64,000 nucleotides of DNA from Arion vulgaris (lineage: Eukaryota; Mollusca; Gastropoda; Stylommatophora; Arionidae). Numbering within the stretch: the stretch's first letter is position 1; each line of letters starts with the position of its first letter. Location: positions 49,133,407 to 49,197,406 of the forward strand of contig CM036762.1 in the NCBI GenBank assembly GCA_020796225.1, in the 5' to 3' direction. Under the pieces are notes generated by a model. That model worked only from the letters and a program-made list of their open reading frames with translations. It was not told the DNA's origin and ran no database searches. Of the stretch, positions 13,001 through 22,000 are shown piece after piece. A program made the position numbers and the translations under genes.

Positions 13001-16000
13001 CTTGTAGGCGCATAACTGACCAAAAGTACAATCGTTCTTGGCCTCAGATTACATACAAACCACGCATAGTGGTTGACAGGTGGTCGATATGAAGCACTCG
13101 AAGAAGACTCCATACATCGTGAGATTTAATTCTATAGCCCAGTTGTCCTTAAATGTTACTATAGAGGTAGTTCACGTTGTTCTATATTGATATATTTGTT
13201 GTTTATCTGTATGTTATTAGTTGTGTTGAAGATTCTTATCATCCAGTGATGTTAAATTTACCTACATTGTCAGATTATATCATGATAGATAAACACACTT
13301 TTTCTGAGGATAATATATCGTTGAACTTGCAGTAATGTTTTAGCACTTAAATTGTATAGTCATGTAGCCAACAAGAAATCATACCTCACTATAAAGAACC
13401 TATTTGGCTAGTTATCAGACTGTTCTAATACAGAGATAAGATGCATAATTGTGAAACTATACATGTTTATGTTGTTTGTTCTATTCACTGTTTAATATTT
13501 GTTGCAATTAACATTCTCCAAAATATATTGCACTACTTATTATGCTGACATTTTAGATGTATTTCAAGCAACACACATAATTATTCGCAAATATGTTATT
13601 ATTACTGAACAGCAGACTGAATACATTAAAACTATTAATGTTTTGGCATTTAATTAAAGTTTATTTTATGATAATAATTTGTATATTGAAATAACTGCCT
13701 GTTGTGGAGTTTTTTGAATACTTGTAGACTCCATTAATTTTTCCATAAGTTCCCTCATTGCCTGTGATGATCACAAACCAAATATTTTGAGTACAATCTG
13801 AAATCAATTACATGCACTACCATCTGAGGCAAATGTAGTCATTCTAGTAATTTACTGATCCTACAAAATGTTTAACTCTATAGCACGTCCTTAAATTCTA
13901 TAGATGAGTCGGTACATGTTAACCATGCACTTTCATGTTGAGATATTATTCTTTCTTTCTTTCTTTGAGATATTATTTTGTTAATGTAAAGTTGTTTTTT
14001 TAATTGCACATTCTTGCTTGTCATCATCCAGTGATGTTAAATTTACCTACATTGTCAGATTATATCATGATAGATACACATTTTTCTGAGGATGATAATA
14101 TATCATTGAACTTGCGGTAGTCATGTTTTAGCACTTATTTATTTGCATAATCATGGAGCAAGCAAGGAACTGCATCTCACTGTAAAGCACATATTTTTGC
14201 TAGTTACTAGACTGTTCTAATATAAAGATAAGATGCTTAATTGTGAAACTATACATTTGTTTATGTTGTGTTCTATTGACTGTTTAATAGTTGTTGGAAT
14301 TAACATTCTGCAAGATAGCACTATTTATTATGTTAAAACATTTCAGATGTATTTTCAAGCAACAAACACACTTATTCACTAATATGTGTCCACCCGAGTG
14401 GTTACCGGGCCCAAATTTGGGGTGTAAAGAATAGAACCACTGTTACCTGTCACGCATGTCGTAAGAAGCGATTAAGAGGTTTGGCTGAAATCGGATGCAC
14501 ATGTCCTAAACGTGTAGAAGTATATGCGTTTAGGGCCTACCAAACCAATGTGCAACGTATACACGTTCTTGGCAAAGATCAAACATATCACAAAGAGTGA
14601 TTAAAATTGGTCGTAATATGTGTTGTTATTAAAGAACAGCACACTGAAGATGATGTGGAGATATTTCATTTGTGGGGATTGTTAATACATCTTAAAAATG
14701 TGTATAGTGAATTGTAAACTATTTTACTTTTCCATACGTTATTCCATTGCCTGTGATGATCACAAACCAAACATTTTGAGCACAATCTGAAATCAATTAC
14801 ATGCACTACCATCTGAGGCAAAATTCTAGTTTTTACTGTCCATACACGCCTGTGTGTTGCCGGGGCCCGCAATGGAAGCAAAGAATAACACCACTGCGAC
14901 CTACACTGCATGTCGTAAGAGGCCACTAATGTAGGCACTAGGGATGCCACCCTAGTAAATAAAAAGCAGCGCAGAAATCGGATGTGCTGGCCTACTTGTA
15001 GGCGCATAACTGGCCAAAAGTACAATCGTTCTTGGCCTCAGATTACATACAAACCACGCATAGTGGTTGACAGGTGGTCGATATGAAGCGCTCCAAGAAG
15101 ACTGTCCATACATAGTGAGATTTAATTCTATAGCCCAGTTGTCCTTAAGTGTTACTATAGAGGTAGTTCACGTTATTCTATATTGATATATTTGTTGTTT
15201 ATCTGTATGTTAGTAGTTGTGTTGAAGATTATCATCCAGTGATGTTAAATTTACCTACATTGTCAGATTATATCATGATAGATAAACACTCTTTTTCTGA
15301 GGATGATAATATATCGTTGAACCTGCAGTAGTGATGTTTTAGCACTTAAATTGTATAGTCATGTAGCTAACAAGAAATCATACCTCACTATAGAGAACCT
15401 ATTTGGCTAGTTATCAGACTGTTCTAATACAGAGATAAGATGCATAATTGTGAAACTATACATGTTTATGTTGTTTGTTCTATTCACTGTTTAATATTTG
15501 TTGCAATTAACATTCTCCAAGATATATTGCACTACTTATTGTGCTGACATTTTAGATGTATTTCTAGCAACACACATAATTATTCACAAATATGTTATTA
15601 TTACTGAATAGCAGACTGAATACATTAAAACTATTAATGTTTTGGCATTTAATTAAAGTTTATTTTATGATAATAATTTGTATATTGAAATAACTGCCTG
15701 TTGTAGAGTTTTTTGAATACTTGTATGTAGACTCCATTAATTTTTCCATAAGTTCCCTCATTGCCTGTGATGATCACAAACCAAATATTTTGAGTACAAT
15801 CTGAAATCAATTACATGCACTACCATCTGAGGCAAATGTTATCTATTATTTTCTTTATATTACACTAAATTGAGATTTAATAGTGCTACTCATGTCGTTT
15901 AAATTCTAGTCTATACATGCTTTTATGTAACTTCATATTCATTGATACTTTAGTTGATATAAAGTGTTGTTAGCCATATTGATGAGTCACATATCCTCCA

Positions 16001-19000
16001 GTGATGTTAAATTTACCTACATTGTCAGATTATGATGACAGATACACAATTTTTCTGAGGATGATATGGTAGTATTACTACATTAAACATGTAAAGGGAT
16101 TCAAGCACTTATGGGTTAGTTGGTAGTCATCATGTTACACTCCATGTATGCACTAGATGTTGTGTTTGCTAGTTAGCATATTAGCTATTGCAATGAAAAC
16201 ACTGCTGGGTTATATATTTTTCTTTCCCTATATAACAACTAAGCTGTAGTTATCATATTTTTTTAATACTTTGTGAATGATATGCTATTTTGTATGTAAA
16301 TGTACATTTCTTTTATAAGGTACAAAAATGAATTAAGTAAGAACTGATAACAATTAGAGTGCATAAAAGTAAATTTCAAGCTAATTTGATATTGAAACAG
16401 TTCATGGCACACTTTGACTAAAAGAGACAGAAAGATGGACAAATTCTGCAGCTATTTCTAGGTATTGTGTAACTAATTCTAATAGAGACAAATATGAGAA
16501 ACTGGTGCTGAAGATACTGTTGTGACTTACTGACTAGGTCTTGTCTAATGACACATAGTTGTCCCTTGTATATTGAGCAGTCTGTTATGGACATATATTT
16601 ATGTGTCTACAAGAATGTCTTTAGTGTATTGTTTAGATACCTTATTATTGTCAGTGATGATCACAAACCAAATATTTTGATTACAATATGAAATCAATTA
16701 CATGCACTACCATCTGAGGCAAAGAAACTCTAGTTTTTAGTTACTGTACATGAAATACTTCAACTCTTGGTACATGTCCTTACTATAATTTTTTACCATA
16801 ATTCAGTAAATGTTCTTATTGTATGTGATTTTTAAACAAATGTTTAGCTGTATGTTATTGGTTGTATTGAAAAGTCATAATTGTCATCCAGTGATGTTAA
16901 AATTACCTACATTGTCAGATTATATAATGATAGATACACAATTTTTCTGAGGATGATAATATTGCAATGAACGTAGTCATATTTAACACTTCTTGGTTGC
17001 CTAGAAAATTGACGATTCGTTTACTGGGGTTGATGGCTATGTCCTGTAAAGGATATGCCACGATTTTCATTTATTGGTTGTGTGGTTACTTACCACACTG
17101 TAAAACATCTATTTTTGCTACATCTGAAATCAATTACATGCACTACCATCTGAGGCAAATTAAATCGGTTGTAGTTTTCAATTTCCATATGAAGTGACAT
17201 TTAACTCCATAACCTGTATGTTCTTGAATTTGATTACCGGGGATCACAAGAGACAGAGAGAATTTGATTACCGAGTTAATACATGTAATTCCATACTGAG
17301 ATATTATTTGTTGATTTCCAAACTGTATGTTATCAGATGTATTAAAGATTCTTACCTGTCCGTCATCCAGTGATGTTAAGTTTACCTACATTGTCAGATT
17401 ATATAATGATAGATGCACAATTCTTCTGAGGATGATAATGGATAATTGAACTTGCAGTAGTCTTGTAGCAAGCAAGAAACCATACCTCAGTATAAAACAC
17501 CAATTTTTGCTAGTTGATGACTGTTCCTATACAGAGATGATATGCATTGTTGTACGGCTATTGCAATACATAAGGTTTTTTGTGTGTGAATAAATCAACT
17601 TTCTGCTAACGTACAATTACAATTATAGTGGATACATTCCAGAGATATTATGAGTAGCAGACATAATTATTCACAAATCCATTTTGTTACTATAGATCAG
17701 CAGACTAAAGATGATGCTAAAACCAATAATTGTTAGTTAACTAAATAGAACCATTCAACGAATGTACTTTGTATATTCAAATACATGTTTATGTTTGATT
17801 GATAATAGATAATCAGAAATGTGTAAACTTTAAATTTGTTCACGAGTTCCCTTATTGCCTGTGATGATCACAAACCAAATATTTTGATTACAATCTGAAA
17901 TCAATTACATGCACTACCATCTGAGGCAAATGTAAAGAATTATAATTTTTAATGACCATACATAATTATTTTGCCCATATGTCCTTCAATTTTATAGTCA
18001 TGAGTCAGTACATGTTAACCATGTCATTCCTTATTGAGATATCATTTTGTTGACGTAAAGTATTTTTTTTCATTATTGAAGATTCTTTCTTCATTCTGTG
18101 ATTTTTAGTTGACTTACATTATCAGATTATGCTAGATAAGCTTTATTCTATGATGTATCATTGAAAGTGCTGTCAGATACTAGCAGTACGAAGAGCGAAC
18201 TGAGTAAACGCTGGCTGAAACCGGACACATCACCGTAGGATAAGCACCAGAGCTCCAAATGTTGCTGAAGATGTGACATAAAACACACCAATGCTAAGGA
18301 TGATGAATCAGATTTCCACATGAATAGAATTTATGAGGAAATCTGGTACATCGGTCTGGGTGGTGATTGCCAACGCGGGAGAGATACTAGCAGTTATTTA
18401 GTGCTTTATTCAATGTAGCGAGATTGGAACTAAAGTATCCATTTTTTAAACAGATGTGATATGATGGCTGTTGTAATTTAATAAGTTTAATGTTATATAT
18501 ATATATTGCAATATTTAAGAAGCTAGAAACAGTTGAGTACATCTTGAGTAGTGGACACTGTTATTCACGAATGTATGTTGTTGAATGCATGCTGCTGCAA
18601 ACCAGTATTGTTTAGATAGTTTAGTAAAGCTTTTGTTTGATCATTCTTAGTAGATTGTAACGAAGATTCGATGGTAATCAATCTTTATTAGTATCTGTAG
18701 TCAGGACTGTATGCAGTCTGTGGTAAACTATGTTAATTATTCCATAAGTTCCCTTATTGCCTGTGATGATCACAAACCAAATATTTTGAGTACATTCTGA
18801 AATCAATTACATGCACTACCATCTGAGGCAAATGTAGTAAATATTAGTTTTTACCGTATCTACAGAGTGAGATTTAATTCTATGTCTTTGAATTTGACTA
18901 CTGAGTCAGTGCTTGTTATTGGTTATATTAAAGTCATCCAGTGATGTTAAATTTACCTACATTGTCAGACTATAAAATGACAGATACACACAATTTTTCT

Positions 19001-22000
19001 GAGGATGATAATATTGCAATGAACTTGCTACAGGCATGATTTAGCACTTGTTTATTTGTCTCGTCATGTTAGCAAGCAAAGAACCAGACTGTTCTAATAT
19101 AGAGATAAGATGCATAATTGTGAAGCTATACATTCATTTATGATGTTCTATTGACTGTTTAATAGTTGACTTTTTGCTAGATTCCACTTTTATTGTGCTA
19201 AAACATTTCAAATGTATTTCATGCACTAGACATAATTCACATATTTTATTATTAGAGAACCTGACACTGAAGATACTAAAATCATTAGATGTTTAGTTAG
19301 GTATTAAACTAAATCTTATGTTATGTTCATTCTTTGTATATTGAAATATGTCGTTTGTGAGAAAATTAATACATCTTCAGAAATTTCTATAGTAATCTTA
19401 ATGTTGCCTGTGATGATCACAAACCAAATATTTTGAGTACAATCTGAAATCAATTACATGCACTACCATCTGAGGCAAATGTAGTTATTCCTAGTTTTTA
19501 ATTTCTCTACTTGAGATTTAACTCTTTGGTCCGTATGTCCTTACTCTATTGCCCTGTGTTTTTTACGTGTTTTGTCATTGCTACATAGTTTTAGTTACTG
19601 CAGTCTTCATCTATAATACTCTTTTGCCCCAATTCAATACATGTTATTCTTGTATGTCTATTGAGAAACACATTTTTTTGGGTACAAAGTTGTATTAAAG
19701 ATTCTTGTCATCCTGTGATGTTAAATTTGCCCTCGGTCAGATTATATAATGACAGATACACAATTTTTCTGAGGATTGAACAGACAGCAGTCACATCTGT
19801 TATCACTTGTTAGTTGTGTAGCAAGCAATGAACTGTAAAGCACCTATTTTATTGGCTTGTTAAAGACTTCTTATACAGAGATGATATGCATGGTTCTAAG
19901 ACTATGTTAATACATTCACTTGTGTTGTTTGAATAAATGAACTTTTATTTTGCTAAAGTATACTTTAAATTATAGTGAATACAATCGATATTTATATCTT
20001 TGAGTAGCAGACACAATTAATTACATATCCATATTTTGGGTACTTGTGTACAATCTCATCGTTAAAATTGGGTCATTCTAAAATATATACTTTTTTAGAG
20101 TTCTAAATATAGCACAGAGGTTCCCCATTACTTATGTATTGACGGAAAGTCGTCATTCCCTGCTCGCCTGAAATCCGACTCGGTCACCTGTCATTCTGAT
20201 ACTTACGTTGTTTTGTATAGTTTCATAACAGTTGTTTTGTTGCATATGAGCAACAAAACAACGGTTAAGTGGAATAATATTCTATGAGAGGTGTGTGCAA
20301 ACACACTACAGCAGGTACCTTGTCAGCATTGGAGGCCCCGACCAGATTATCGAAATTGATGAGAGCTTGTTCAGTCAGAGAAAACATGTCGGTTGAGTTT
20401 TGCCACAACATTGGGTGTACGGTGGTATTTGCCGCGACAGCAAAGGAAAGGAACAAGGTGCAAAATGGGACACGTCGTCGGACTAAATCCCGAAATTTGG
20501 ACCCCTTCCTAGCTATTATTGCTGATGTCATCACTTTCTGGTCCCCACAGTAACCCACTACAACTCATAGTCCCGTCCTGCCTCCTACCAGCCAGAGCCA
20601 ACTATAAACTACTGGGCCTTCAGGCTCAGGTAAGAATTGTGAGAAATCAGACCCCAACTACACATGACCTCACATTCCAGTATTTGTGTATATAGACGAA
20701 TTCATTTTAAAATCAACACAAAATGCTAACTCCAAGTCATATTATGCAACAAGTTAAGTTTAACAATAAGGAATATCAATATTATAAATATTTTTCACCA
20801 ATAAATAACCATAGACTCACCGAATTGAGTAAAATTGCAAAAAGCGTGCAGTGTTTTATCAAACATCTGTATTTTCCAGATCCCTTTTCTTATCTAGTTC
20901 AGGGGATACCCTGCCAGCTGTCTGGCCTGTGTTAGAGCCTGGCTGTGTACCAGCACACAGTCCTTTTCAGGACTCCCAATTCAAACAAAACACTGTTTTT
21001 AAAAACCATAACACACAAAAACCACATGTTGTGACCTTTGAACCTGCCACCCCTATAGGCCGACATCTCCTGAACTCTGACCGGTCGACTGACGTCACTT
21101 GACCTAGGTCAACTAGGTTTCGCTTTTTCAACAGTGAGATTGTACACAGGTACCCTATTTTGTTACTAAAGAACAGCACATTGAATATGCAGAGACCATT
21201 AATTATTATTAGATAGTTAACCAAATAGAGCTATTCAATTAATTTACTTAATATATTGAAAGACATGTTTATTTGTGGAGACTGATAGTACATCATTAGA
21301 AATGTGTGTAGTGAATTGTATACTTCACAAACTTTTTCATAAGTTTCCCCACTGCTGCCTGTGATGATCACAAACCAAATATTTTGAGTACATTCTGAAA
21401 TCAATTACATGCACTACCATCTGAGGCAAATGTAGTAAATATTAGTTTTTACCATCCATACAAAGTATGATTTCATTATATATCTCATATGTCTTTGAAT
21501 TTGACCACTGAGTCAGTGCTTGTTTTTTGCATTAAAGTCATACATATCATCCAGTGATGTTAAATTTACCTACATTGTCAGATTATATAATGACAGATAA
21601 ACATACAATTTTTCTGAGGATGATAATATTGCAATGAACTTGCAGCAGTCGTATTTTAGCAGCACTTGTTTATTTGTGTAGTCATGTTAGCAAGCAAGGA
21701 ACCAGACTATTCTAATATAGTGATAAGATGCATAATTGTGATGCTATACATTTGTTTATGGTGTTCTCTTTCTCCCTTTGCCTTTTTAACCCTGATTGGG
21801 GCATAGACCCTCAGCCAACTCATGCCAAGTCTTCCTATCTTTAGCTATCTCCTGCAGCTCCCTCTAGCTCTTCTTTATATTGTTGATTTTTGCTTCCATA
21901 TCTCCATGTATTTCTCGGCATCTCCTTCTTTCGCTGTCCCTGCGGGTTCCAGGAAAGGACCCTTCTTGTTATATTCCCTCAGGTTTTCGCAATGTGTGTC

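Larger units (their letters stand above)
11740..15750 (+). repeat. 2-kb direct tandem duplication inside the array
   Basis: About 11740-13740 and 13740-15750 are near identical. Each has SNORD33, SNORD34, SINE A, SNORD33, SINE B and SNORD34. Corresponding snoRNAs are offset by 1994-2003 nt. Confidence 0.9.
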
